Of a stretch of DNA of 64,000 nucleotides, positions 43,866-56,200 are shown one piece after another. Origin of the DNA: Phlebotomus papatasi. Taxonomy: Eukaryota > Arthropoda > Insecta > Diptera > Psychodidae. Location: contig NC_077224.1 of NCBI RefSeq assembly GCF_024763615.1, positions 54,818,712-54,882,711 of the forward strand, written 5' to 3'. The notes beneath the pieces were generated by a model. The model did not search any database. It saw only the letters and a program-made list of their open reading frames with translations, and was not told the origin of the DNA. Both the position numbers and the translations under genes were made by a program. The first letter of the stretch is position 1. Every line of letters starts with the position of its first letter.

Positions 43866-45266
43866 TAACAGAACAAACATTGAAAGACAAAGTTTATTTT
43901 GGTTTTAAAGTTTTATTTGTTTAATGCTTAAAATTGAATATAATATTATGTTAGATAAGGCTGCTAAATTATGTGGTGGCTCAATATGAAACTTCCTATT
44001 TTCTAGTAGTATATTTTGTTTACAAACAGATAAAATTTTGTCGTTTATAACGGCTTATGTGATTCTTAAAGAACATCTTCATGCTACTGAAATCACTGAT
44101 GATCCTTGACTTGAAAAATTAAAAGAAATATTCACCTGAACTTCCTTAATGTGTTTTAGAAAATAAAATATAGGATTAAAATCCAATACAAAAACGTTGG
44201 CTTTTTACAATACGATATGATTCTTTTTTATGGTGCCTACACAGCAGAAGCATTTTTTGTCAAAAATTGCCTTTTTAAAAAATTCTGAGGTTTTGCCAAA
44301 AAGGATAGGGAAAATTTTCTTTAAGAAATTCTTTTATAAAAAAAACTTGCTCCTAGTGTGTAAGAGACCTTTAGGAATGAAGTTTTTGGGAAATCGTGAA
44401 AGTTTTTTGATGTATTTTCAACTCTAGCATAGTTTTGGGATTAATTCAAGTAGACCTCCTGAAATAAAACCATTTTAGGAATTTGCAAAATAAATTATAA
44501 AACATCGGAAATATCATATTATTTAAATTTAGAGTAACCTACATTATAGTATTATTTTATGATTATTTTGACTTTTGCTGAGGGAATTTTTGAATATATA
44601 TCACTAGTATGAAAACGTCCAAAAGAGACCAGAAATATTTATAATAATAATTTTATTCTAATTTGTGAAATCATTAAATAAATCCTCTGATAAATCATTT
44701 TTTCATTATCTTTTATGACTTATTCAAAGTTTGTTCTCGAGAAATGTAATACATTGGAAAACAACTGTTTTGAGATTAATTTACTATATTTACCCACCAA
44801 TTTTAATAAATAATTAATAATTTATAAACCATTTTATGAGCTGTTTTATACCGCAAAATTTTGAAAAATGTAACAAAATTCCCAAAAAGAAAAGGAAAAC
44901 AAAAATCAAAATAAATCCGGTTTCTTTAAAATTTTAACTTATTGGAAATTTCAATTCAAGCGAATTAATAACTTTAAAACCAATTCATTGAGATATCTTT
45001 TTCACAATTATTATTTTTGTTGTCTTTCAAGGTGCACGACTGCGTTGGGATTTTTCAAAATTAGGATTAGAGAATGAAAAATGAACTTGTATAAGTTTAA
45101 AGTGTATACACACATCCTAGTTCTGAAATTTTACCCCTACTACTGTGCATAGAAAAGTATATATCTAACGGTGGTTCTTAAATGATTTAAGATTGAAGAT
45201 TTTCCAGTGATCGCCAGTGGGAATGAAGTCACCTCAAGATTAAAAGCACTTTTTTAATCTTCCCCA

Positions 45267-45300
45267 GAGCTTTCGGTCCGGATATGGACCTTCTTCAGTG
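45267..45300 (-). other. hairpin with hammerhead-like core
   Basis: On the minus strand: CTGAAGA, an extra A, a 5-bp stem GGTCC/GGACC around ATATCC, then GAAA. This matches the CUGANGA-stem II-GAAA core of hammerhead ribozymes except for the one extra base before stem II. The same arrangement is seen at 62,067-62,096. Confidence 0.4.
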
Positions 45301-45645
45301 GTCGACTAAACTATGTTTCTTGATTTCTTGAGGATCTTTTGTCTTATTCACAATAATGTAAATCATCACTATCAGGAACTATCAATTGGGACGGTTTTTT
45401 TTATATTTTCTCTAAACTGTGTTATCTAATTTCTAATTTTTGATACAGAGACTCATTTTCCATGCATTTAGGCGCTTCTACTAACAACTTTTCTATTTAG
45501 AAGATTTTAGAGAAAATATTAAAAAACTGTCCCAATTGATAGGTTCTGATAGTGATGATTTATATTATTGTAAATATAAGGCAAACAATCCTCAAGAAAT
45601 CAAGAAACATAGTTTAGTCGACCACTCAAGAAGGTCAATCATAGT
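45267..45645. repeat. ~375-base foldback palindrome
   Basis: The left arm (about 45,287-45,420) and right arm (about 45,500-45,633) are reverse complements with few mismatches, for example 'gtggtcgactaaactatgtt' against 'aacatagtttagtcgaccac'. The loop is about 70-80 bases. A transcript would fold into a long double-stranded hairpin. No coding frame. Confidence 0.82.
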
Positions 45646-46852
45646 TATCAAATGAGGTTTCAGAACAAAATATCCTTCCGGTAACCATCGTAAATTGTTG
45701 ATAAAATCGTATAAATTAAACACACAATTTCACCTGAGCTTTTGGTATCTATCACATCTTCCTCAGTGTGAATTGAAAGCAATTTTTGTTGCTATAAATT
45801 AAAAAGAATTTTTAATTTGAATTTGAAATGTCTTTCAACATTAAACAGCCCTTCTTCCCCCTATTGCAGTTGGTTAGCAATTAAATAGGGAGGTTTCGGT
45901 AGCTCGTGATTTTCGAAATCAGGGATGTTAAAAATGTCTGCCCTGGCATGAGTTCGATTGGAAATGTTTTACTTAATTCCACCATTAGCTATATAATTTT
46001 ATGAATGAAACATAGCCAAAATGTAGTAAAATGTTAATAAAGTGCTTCAATTAGGAAAAGAGGATGTTGTAGAGGCTATCCATACTAAACTTCTAATAAA
46101 CTTCAGTGTTCTAAGTTCTAAGATAATAAAATAATTAAGTCTTAAACATTGTTCTCAGTCCTATGTCAAAGAAATTTTGCAACCGTCTTGTTTTTGCGTA
46201 GTCATGAAAATACTTTACGACACAATCATATAACATTCTGGAGTTCAAAATACATATGAACTTTCATTTAAACCTAACTCAACCTATAATCCCTTCAGTA
46301 CAATCTCCTAGATAATCCTTCAAGTCTGAGGCGTAAATTTCTCTGTATGGATCCCAAGAAAGGAGGAGAAATGGGGCCAATTCAATAACTGCGTAGAATG
46401 GCAAAGATGTGTGTCATTAGGCTGTACTATGGGAAAGATGTTTGTTCAACAAGATTCTCAATTCTCAGTTAGGAAGATGCTGTACCCTCCTTGGCATCCA
46501 CTCTCTTATTCTTTGCTTTTAATGCTACATCATAAACTTTTATTTTTCCCTTTTTTCTCCGGAGTTCGGAGGCGAGAAAAAGCGTTAAATTAATAGGATT
46601 TCTGGCACAAGACAGGACGCGCAGTATCAATGTCAGATGGATTTTTTTCTCTGCTCTGTATGTCCTTTCCATCCTTCTGAAATGTGGTTTTGTCGGGGGA
46701 GAGATTATGAAGATTAATGGCAAACACTTCATACACAGACTCTCCCCAGTTACATTGGGTAAATTTCTGTGGATAATTAAGTCCCGCAAGAGCAATATTG
46801 AGAAAATGCCATTGATTTTTATCTTACGATTTTCTCTAATTTTCTTTCCTAG

Positions 46853-47256
46853 GATCTCAGCAGTTTTGGCTGGACGACAATTCTGCAGATGCTACAGACG
46901 CCAAAGGCAACTCTCAAACATGTGATTTCAGAGACTGCCTCTAGTTCAACCATACTTAGTGTGTTGTCTTTGAGTGTGAAGAATTTGTAGTGTGTGTTCT
47001 TTAGTGAATTTAGTGAAATTGATATTCTAAAAAAAATATATAAAAGTGTGTCGAAAAAGTCTGAAGGTGAAATGGCCGAGGATCAGTCAATTGTGGAGAT
47101 GGAATCTACTCGGCCCATCGGAATCATCCCAATGAACTTATCGGCCAGTGCATCATATCATCCTACACATCATCACAATCATCATCTACAGAATCCACCT
47201 GGAGGACCACCTATTCTTGTGGAAAACCTCAAGAATGGCTCCCTCAATAGTTTATG
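46853..47256 (+). CDS. Atet: Atet exon 1a: 5' UTR and alternative N-terminus
   Basis: A strong pyrimidine tract and TTTCCTAG acceptor at 46,851 show that a further upstream non-coding exon exists. The ATG at 47,072 (GTGAAATGGCC context) starts MAEDQSIVEMESTRP... with a His-rich stretch (HPTHHHNHH). The coding part is 185 bases, leaving TG for the next exon, which begins T: a Cys codon. Donor GTAAGA. Confidence 0.7.
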
Positions 47257-50200
47257 GTAAGACTTCTAGTAAGATTTCAACAATTTATATACTTACTAAA
47301 CTAAAAAGTAATTTTATGTTATTGTTACATCAATATGTAATGTTTGAATTTAATTGACGAAAGGTACTATTTTCGAAAGCTTCCCTCTACGTAAAACCTT
47401 TATTTAAATAAGATTGCACAAACATTAACAACGTGTCCAAATTATTAAGGACAATTTTAGATAATTTATTTCTGCACAATTGATATTCAAATTGCTGTCG
47501 GAAAAAGATTTTTAGTTATTTTAGTTCTTTAATAGTGAGGAAAAAATACCCCAACAGAACACTAAAAATCTAGAAATACATTTTATCGAGCCTTGATTTT
47601 GATAATATTTTTCTTTATTCTCTTTCATGATTTAAATTCTGGGTAATACAGCCTTTTCCTAGATAGTTTTATTATTTAAAAAATCGAATAGGTTATGGCA
47701 AAGGTAACAACCATTGTCCGAAGCATTATGTTTAAGAAATGAATTGAAATGTCTTGTAAAACTTCTTTGTTACAATAACGGTTTGTCTTACATTGTTGGT
47801 GTCAAAGAAAATTTTTTAAAGGACAACTTAAGGAAAACTTTCCTAGTACAAACTAAATCCCTGTCCCTTCAATTTCTCTTAATTTTCTTTTCTTAATAAA
47901 TTCTTGAACATTCTTCATATTAATGAAACGGATTGCTTATAAGAGGATTACACCTATACAGAAATATTATTCTTCAAAAAAGAGTTAAAAGAGTCTTAAA
48001 AGATACCGTTATTCGAAAAACTTTAAATTATAAGTACGGGGTAAAAATAAACAAAGCGTACAAGCTTTGCGAAATGATTGAACTCACGAGAAAGTCCTCT
48101 CCGTTAGCATATTTTTTGCATGCTCATACGGTTACTGCTGACTTAATCTTTTTTATAGACAATGTGAAAACCATTAAAATTTTGTGGAAAGGGGGGTCAT
48201 CCAAGAACGAAAATCGATATTTCTAACAGTTTGACCTCTAACTCGGGAACAAACTTAAGGCAAAAAAAATCTGAAAAAAAATTATTCATAAATCAGTACT
48301 TAACCGGTTTATTATTGATGACGACCGATGCAACCGGGTTCGATATCTCAACATCTTTCCAAAAAAAAGTTTTCTTTTTATTGCCCTGTAATTCTCGATG
48401 GATTTAAAAATGCAATGTTAGTTTGAGTAGTCAAAGGTATAATCATGAAATATTAACTTTTACTCGAATTTCACTAACTAAGATCTGTTAAGCCGTTTTC
48501 AAGAAATAAAATGTCAAACTTGTGAGTTCTCAGAAGGATATCTTTAATTTCACAAGGACTGATAATCTTTTTTAACTCGGGTCTCGATAATTCTTAAATT
48601 ATGTACCAACACCTACAAAATGGACCTAGTCCCTAGGATTTGACTATCTCCTATACATTTCATCCCAGGGTACTTTGTAAAAAAATTAATGTAAAGAACT
48701 AAAATTTAGTGGCCGGCATGTTTAATAGCGTCTCTAGCATCCCTTCACTATATATTTTTCTTTTTTTTTTTTACACAACAATTATCTCTTAAAATTCAAG
48801 AAGAAAGTTCCATGACCAATACAATATTTGTATAAATATATGCCCGTGCGATTCCTATACAATCTAAACTACTTATTTTTTATAGGGTAGTCTGCGGTCA
48901 TATATAGGCATTCGCCAATAAGACCTAAGGTAGGGTGGGCAAAAAAAAAAAAAAAAATTTTTTTATAGGGGGAAGTGGGGCACCTTTGAATGTTGGGCAG
49001 TTTTGAAATTCAGATTTTTGTCCTATTTTTAAATAGAATTGAGACATATCATAAGATAATTTAACTTCTCGATCTGTTTCTAGAACTAAACTATATCATG
49101 ATAAGGTTCAATTTTATTTCAAAAAGTGGAAGAAAAACCCAATTTCAAAGGTGTCTCACTTCCCTTATTACAAAACTATTTTTGTCACAATGAAACTACT
49201 TTGAATGTGTTCGGTATATTTTGTTTAATGGGATATTTCCCCCTTTTCGGCATTTATCAATCCTCTCAAGTGGTACTATACAGTGTAATATGTAAACAAG
49301 TAACTACAATTGATTGGGCTCCCACTGATAAGGTCATGATTATCAATGAATTGATGATGGTGGGATTTTCAGTAAGCAATTGACGGATTTTGTGTGATTA
49401 ATTATCTACACACTTGAATTCGATAAAAGAACCTTTGCAAATAGTAGCAAAAATTCCTATCTCACCGATTGAGATTCTCCAATGATGTCGATATGGGTCA
49501 GTCCCTGAGAACCCATGTCTTGAGCGGAATCCCTTGACAACCCACAATATCCAATTCTCTTGAATTTATGACGCATGTCTTGGCACATTTATAGGCCTCA
49601 AGTCGGCTGATCAAACTTCCATAGCACAGATGTTCACACTTTCGATGGCAATCTTCAGGGTCCCGTATGTTGTTACTGTCTATAAATGCCCAATCGTCAT
49701 TTAGGTCTTTTGAACAATGAAAATCCACTCTGCGACACCTCCGAAAAATGATAATTTTGATAAAAGGCATACACAACTCTTTCTGGTAGCCACTGAGAAA
49801 GATGACAAAAGTGCAACTGAACTCAAATATTATTTTGAAAATTCATCACTGGAAAAGTTTTCTCATAAAGTTTTACACAGTTTTACCACAATTGGGAATA
49901 TTTTCATTTGCACCACGATGACTTGGAACCTCTCCAAGTGTGATATAATCCATGGGAATATTATTCTGAAAATTCTTTCGTGTGGGGGGGGGGGGGAGCG
50001 GAATATCACAAAATAATATTCACATAAAATGAATTATATCAATTATATGTATATGGTAAAATTTGGAATTCTGATCAACGTAGAATTGCTAAACTTGGAA
50101 GTCTTGACTTTACGGAATTACTGCATTTCCCAAAATCTACTAATACTCTAAAATTGAATTTAAATGCTTACAAATTTTTATACTTAAGGAAGAGTTATTA

Positions 50201-53200
50201 TTATTTAGAAAAAACATGGAACAGCTACTCCTTCTCTTATACGCAGTCATATTAACTAAGTCCACAAGCACTCATCAAGATCAAAACCCATTAAACACTT
50301 TTATTTTATTTTATTGGTTAGAACTATTTCGCAATTAAACTAATTTTCTTTCTTTTTGTGAAATTGTTTGAAAGTGTTCTTGCAAGAAAGGAGCCTATTT
50401 TATTTTAATGTCAGTTATAGGGAAAAGTAGGCACCTTTGCAATGGGGCAGCTTTAAAATTATGGACATTTTTCCCGCATTTTACTGCTCAAATTCAAAGA
50501 AAGAGCAGTTATATAATTCACTTTTTTTCAACTAGTGAAAGGATTAGAGGCCAAACATCAACATTATCTAGGACAATCTTTTTTGTTTTTTCCAAAACGA
50601 CTCCTTGAAGTTTTTTCATTTTCGAATATGTTTTTGAGGTGGTCAAGGCGAATATTTCGTCCTTGGACACCAATGTTTGAAAACCATTTCGATATCGAAT
50701 TTTCGAAGACCAAAGTTTAGCGACTTTGTAGAGGCTATTTTTTGGATTTTTTTTGTGAGATCTTGAAATTCCTTAATCAGTAGTCAATAGGTAATATACT
50801 CGTAAATGATTTATCTTTCTTGGCTTTACTTTTCATTTGTTCGTATGCTTCCTACTGATACTAAAATATTCAAAAATCTACTTTTCTTGAGCAATTTTGA
50901 GCAATTTAGATTTTTTTAAATTTATATATCATTTTATTCGTTAGTTTAACGGTAAGATTAGTAAACAATTACAGTGGGCACTCAATGGGTCAAATAGTAT
51001 AGCACTCGCCCTATGCTGGAAGTGTTCCGGGTTCGAATCCCTTTTAGGTCACCGGGAATTTTTCTGGCGTTAAAGGTGTTCGGATTGCATCCAGTAAGCT
51101 TCGCTGCACTTGATTCCACGGGCATGGGACTGACAAACTCATCCCGTGCAAGAAAAAAAAAATAATGCATGTCTAGAAATCTCTTGCGCGAAGGCCTAGT
51201 TCCTGCATGGAATATTCTGCCAGCATTATTATTTTTAAAACGGAGTGTACCTAAAAAGTATGCAAAAAGATAATGTTCGGATAAGTCTTTCTCGTAAGTA
51301 GGAGCACACCGCAAAGTTGGGACATTTTGCCATCCCTTTTTAAATGAAATTAGATCTTATTGTGATATAATTAACTCACAAACCAATCGGTGAAAATAAA
51401 ATACATTAAAATAAGCCTCTATTCGTTTTTAAAATAGGTGAAAAAAGCCAATTTCAAAGCTGCCCCGATTTCTCCTATAGCTATTTAATGCCGCAAAATA
51501 AAAATAAATAGTAAAGCTTTAATATTTACAGAATCACCATTTACGATGCGAAAATTATTAAAAAAAAAACATTATTTTCTTTTTATTTATTTTACTATAT
51601 TTGCTACTGCAACTAAACTAATTGCAGTCTTTAACGAATTTGATTTGTTTTCAAGTAAAATGTGTGTTTTATTGCGTTTCGGCCAATTGATTGATGCCTC
51701 CTTTATTATCACTGCCTCTGGATTCGTTCAGGAAATTTCAGATACATCAGATTGTAATTTAGCTGTACAAAAACCATTGTGGAACTAAATAAAATAATTG
51801 TAAGGCCCAGTTTTCATTAGAAATATTTAAGCGAAAAATCGTATCTCAATATAGTCCAACGGCTCAAAATAGCCCCATCTTTCCGTATCGTAATCAACAA
51901 ATACTTAATTATTTAATAGCTTTTTCACTTTTCATAACAAAAATTTGTAGTAAAACAAACTAACTGTTGATCAATCAGTTTAAGTCACTTTGACGAAATA
52001 ATCTCCAGTTCTATCTGGATTGATTATGATGATTTAATACCAAAGCGTAATATTTCCTATAGTATACATGAGTTTCACCAATAACAAAAGGGCCTTTTTG
52101 ATCGATACTGATATTTGTATTGTAAATTAGTTGTATGCTTTTATATAAAGAAATATTAGAAATTATTCTAATAATATTTCCTGAAAATAATAGAGTTTGA
52201 TTCTCAATTAACTTCATTGCATGTTATTCTTAATATAGACAGTATGACTTCGTGAATTTTCTGTTGATATGCAGTTTTTGTGGCTAATTATAAATTTGCA
52301 ATCCATTTTCAAGACGTTGTCTTTCAATCATGACCAAAATATCATTGCATAATTATGAGTTCCAGATTTAAATTGCGTTTATATGTTTTGAATGGAAATT
52401 CAGCTGTAGTATTCAGACATTGCAAAATTCTTTTCTTATCAAATTTGTCTTCCGTCGCAGTACAAAAAAAACTTGTTTATCCCCTTGAAAGTTAGTATCA
52501 AGACCGATAATTCACGCAGAATTATAAATACCAGCTGAAATTAAGCATAAAGTGGGACTCTCTTTTAATAAATCATCTCTCCATGTGCTTGGGTATTTAT
52601 ATTCTCAGTTCTTGTTTATCATGGACACTTATGACCTTTCGGATTGAGTTTTTTTTGGTCGCTAGATATTCCCCCACAGGAAGGCATTATCAGTCGCGGG
52701 GGAAATTCAATTAAAATGCAAGGGAATCATTTGTGGTGGCATAAGTATAATTGAATGACGTTAGTGCATGTGCACCGAGTCCGAGTGCACTATTGCACGT
52801 GATAGAACAGAACACAATGGCGCAATATGACCTCAATGAATCAATACACGGGAATCTGCAATTAAATATCTATGAGGAAAACAATCAGTTCAGGCAATTG
52901 AACGTCGACGATGATGATTTGGCCGGGCTTTGCAAATTGATGGGAAAAGTGGGCAAGAAGTGCAACAGGTCAGTGCTAAAATTTAAATAATTCATTGTCC
53001 ACTAATGACCCTAGACAAGTAAGTGCCATATACTGTCTCAATGGGGTGTTCTAATTCAATCAATCGCCCTGGCTGACCCATCCTCTTCTGATGCACAAAA
53101 ACCTACTTCCGTGCGGGTGACCCTTATGAATTATTGACTCTGTGAAACCACCCACTTTGGGTTTCGGATGGTATGATTCTTCGACGTCACAGACACCCCG

Positions 53201-56200
53201 CATTACATAAGTTGCTATTTTTTTCGATTTTTTTTCACTCTGGTAGCACGACAGGGACATGAAAAAGAACCATCGCGTCATTTGACGATCCCTTGAGAAG
53301 AGGCTTACAAATTCTGTATATTTGGTTAGCACAAATCTTTAGAAGACCCGGATCTTACCAAACAAGCTTTATTTCAACCAATGAACAATGCATCAAGCTT
53401 CTTAATCATTCTTGAAAACAAAAAAAAACATTTTACTTGTGTTCATGCTATTCATCATAGATTTGGAATGCATTAGACGCAGACATTACAGAATTTTTCT
53501 ATTGATTATTTGAAAGAGTACTACATGGAATGCTCGAACTCCCGAGTTCTTATGAGATTCCATACAAATAAAATTATTCTTGTAGGAAATAATTAATTTA
53601 TAAATTGTCATAATACCACAAATGATATTATTCTTAATCATTTTTTTAATTCATTTCTTTAGTAGAGCTTAGCAAAGTGTTTCAATCCTCAACTGTTAGA
53701 CTAAATCTATTTTATAAAGAACATTAATAGTTATATTCATGCAATAAAAACTTTTGAATATGAAATATTACAGCTGAAAATGAATATGAAATATTTCTTT
53801 TGGGAATATTCTAACCATTGTGAATTTTATGAAATTATTTTCAAGGATATAATATTTGAAATATCATGCAGATGTAACGAGTCTTCGATGTTATACAACA
53901 TAACCAAAGTTTTACAATAACCATAATAGGGGAGAGCAGGACAGAATTAGGCAATAAATGATATTTTTTGCCTACAATTTGTGAAAAACATTTTTCAATT
54001 AGACTGATAAATATTTAAATGAATAAGGAGGTAGTTAATTACTCTGAATGGATAGTATTTTGCTTAATATTCTTTCTAAGCAAAACTGTAACACCTCACT
54101 ATCTAGTGCAATACGTGGCTAATTCTGCCCCGGTCTCCCTTAATCCATTTTTTTTGCTTCTTTGAGGATTTTCCGACTGAAGCTTTATTCTCATTCCCAA
54201 ATGCCCGAAAATTTTAAATAACAAGCAAAACCGTTGAATTAAAAAAAAAATAAGTCTAAGAAATAAACTATAGGGGGACTGGGGCAAAAAGTCACAAATC
54301 GAAAATTTTAAAATTCAATATCTTCCAAGATAAATAAGACAGCAGCGGCTTAAAATTTTTTCCATAGACAGCCGCCATAAGTCTCTTCAATGTCGTAAGT
54401 TTGTTAGAATTTGAACAAGGAATTTAGAAAATAAAAAATATGGCTAAAAATTTCGATATTTTTTATTTTCTAAATTCCTTGAAGATATCAATTATAGTTT
54501 ATAATTTTTCTCAAAATTTTCCCTGTAGAGAAAATTGGAACATTTAATTCACATTCATAAACCTCCAGGCCTAAGCCATATTAGGAATTAGGAATATCAA
54601 GACCGCAAAATTTGTTATTAAAAAAAATTAAAGAAATATAAGGGTAATAGTATATTTTTGAAGTCGCCAAATACGGACACTTACAATGTATGATTTTTTA
54701 ATACACCCCATTCAAATTCTGCCTCAGTTATTTCTGTTTCACATAAGAATAACATTTGCCTAATTCTAAAGGTTCTACTTAATTGAAAAGGTTGTTTAGG
54801 TAGAACATTAATTTTAGAAAGCATTAAACATTTAGAAACTTTTGGGCTATATCCTATTGTAACTTGATCTCTGATATGGGTCGAATTAAATTTAGTACAT
54901 ACATAACTGATTCTCAGATTTTATATTCAATAACCTAAACACTAATTATTCAAAATCTGCTTGTAAACTATTTATAGCTTTTGCATTTGAAAATTTAATT
55001 TAGGTTTTCCCAGGTTACAATTTAACTTAGCCCTATATTTTATGTAATTGTAAAGTTTTTATATAACGTGTAGTCAAAGCTTTTAAGGTGCAGTCATAAA
55101 CTGTTGAAATTATATACTTATAAACAACTCGTAGAACCTTTCAATTTGTACCTAAAACAAATTTCTAAAAACATAAAATCTTATTAATAGCATCAAACTA
55201 TAAAATACCATATTTCATAATTTCTCGTAAAGAGTTCTGTGAACTATCCAATATTACATAATGCCTACAACGCAGTCTTCAGGCTAGGGGTTTAACCTAA
55301 TTCCTTAAGAATTTGAATTTCTTAAATTTGATAATTGTAGTGAATCTTTCAAAATCTATTAGATCAATTGACAAAGCTGCGTTAAACTTATTACTAAAAT
55401 TTTATAGCAGTTAATCTAGTTCCTGTATCTCTTGCAATCTTAAGTAAAAATCAACATTACTGGTTTTTCAAAACTTAATATTCAATCCAAAGTTAATATT
55501 TTCCCAATGATGTAGCTTAATAAGGACTAAAAGATGTTAAGCCATATGGCTAAACCTTAGTTATTGGCTCGTATAATGCCCTAGACACACTTACTACTTA
55601 AGCCGAGAGACGGATTAATGTTAGATTTCATTTACGTCAATTTCTGAGCAATCTATCTTCGGGCCAAAGCCAAGAAACGGCTTAATTAGTGGCAGGGCGG
55701 AGCATTCTCATACATTTTCCGTACAAAAGTATGATTAATATTTTTTCTTAAGTGATTTTTAGTTTTAGTATAAAACCAAATGCAATCATTTTAAAACTTT
55801 TACGAAATGAAAGAGTATCTAATGTTATGTTATTGGCTTAAAATTTATAATTATTGCACGAGGATAACAGTTCCTAAAATCTATATGAAAAAGACGTAAA
55901 ATTCGCATTTTTCTTCTGGCATATTTTCTATTTGTAACACCAGTAACATTTTGAATTCAATAAAAATATATTCTCTGTACATGTGCCTACCATTTCGTGT
56001 TATATTTATTTTTTGTGGATCTAAAACTTAAAAATGATAAAGAATTTAAGAAAAATATACCGTTTCTGAATTAAAATGCTCCATCCGTTAGTTAATTATC
56101 CTAGGTTAGTGGGAATTTAGTCAAGTCATTATTTTGATTGCAATTACGGTAAGCCGTTGCTAGGTTTAAGGCGTAGGTATATACAGCACATTAGTCTTTT

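Larger units (their letters stand above)
50418..51479. mobile_element. TAGGGAAAAGTAGGCACC MITE with nested R1 and SINE
   Basis: The left end 'tagggaaaagtaggcacc' with 'tggggcagctttaaaatt' is mirrored by 'aatttcaaagctgccccg' and 'atttctccta' at the right. Between the ends lie an R1 copy (50,520-50,960) and a tRNA-SINE (50,974-51,165), so three layers of insertion are visible. Confidence 0.65.

Noticed and set aside
50982..51314. 110-codon minus-strand frame
   Set aside because: Lies across the tRNA-derived SINE, a non-coding element.
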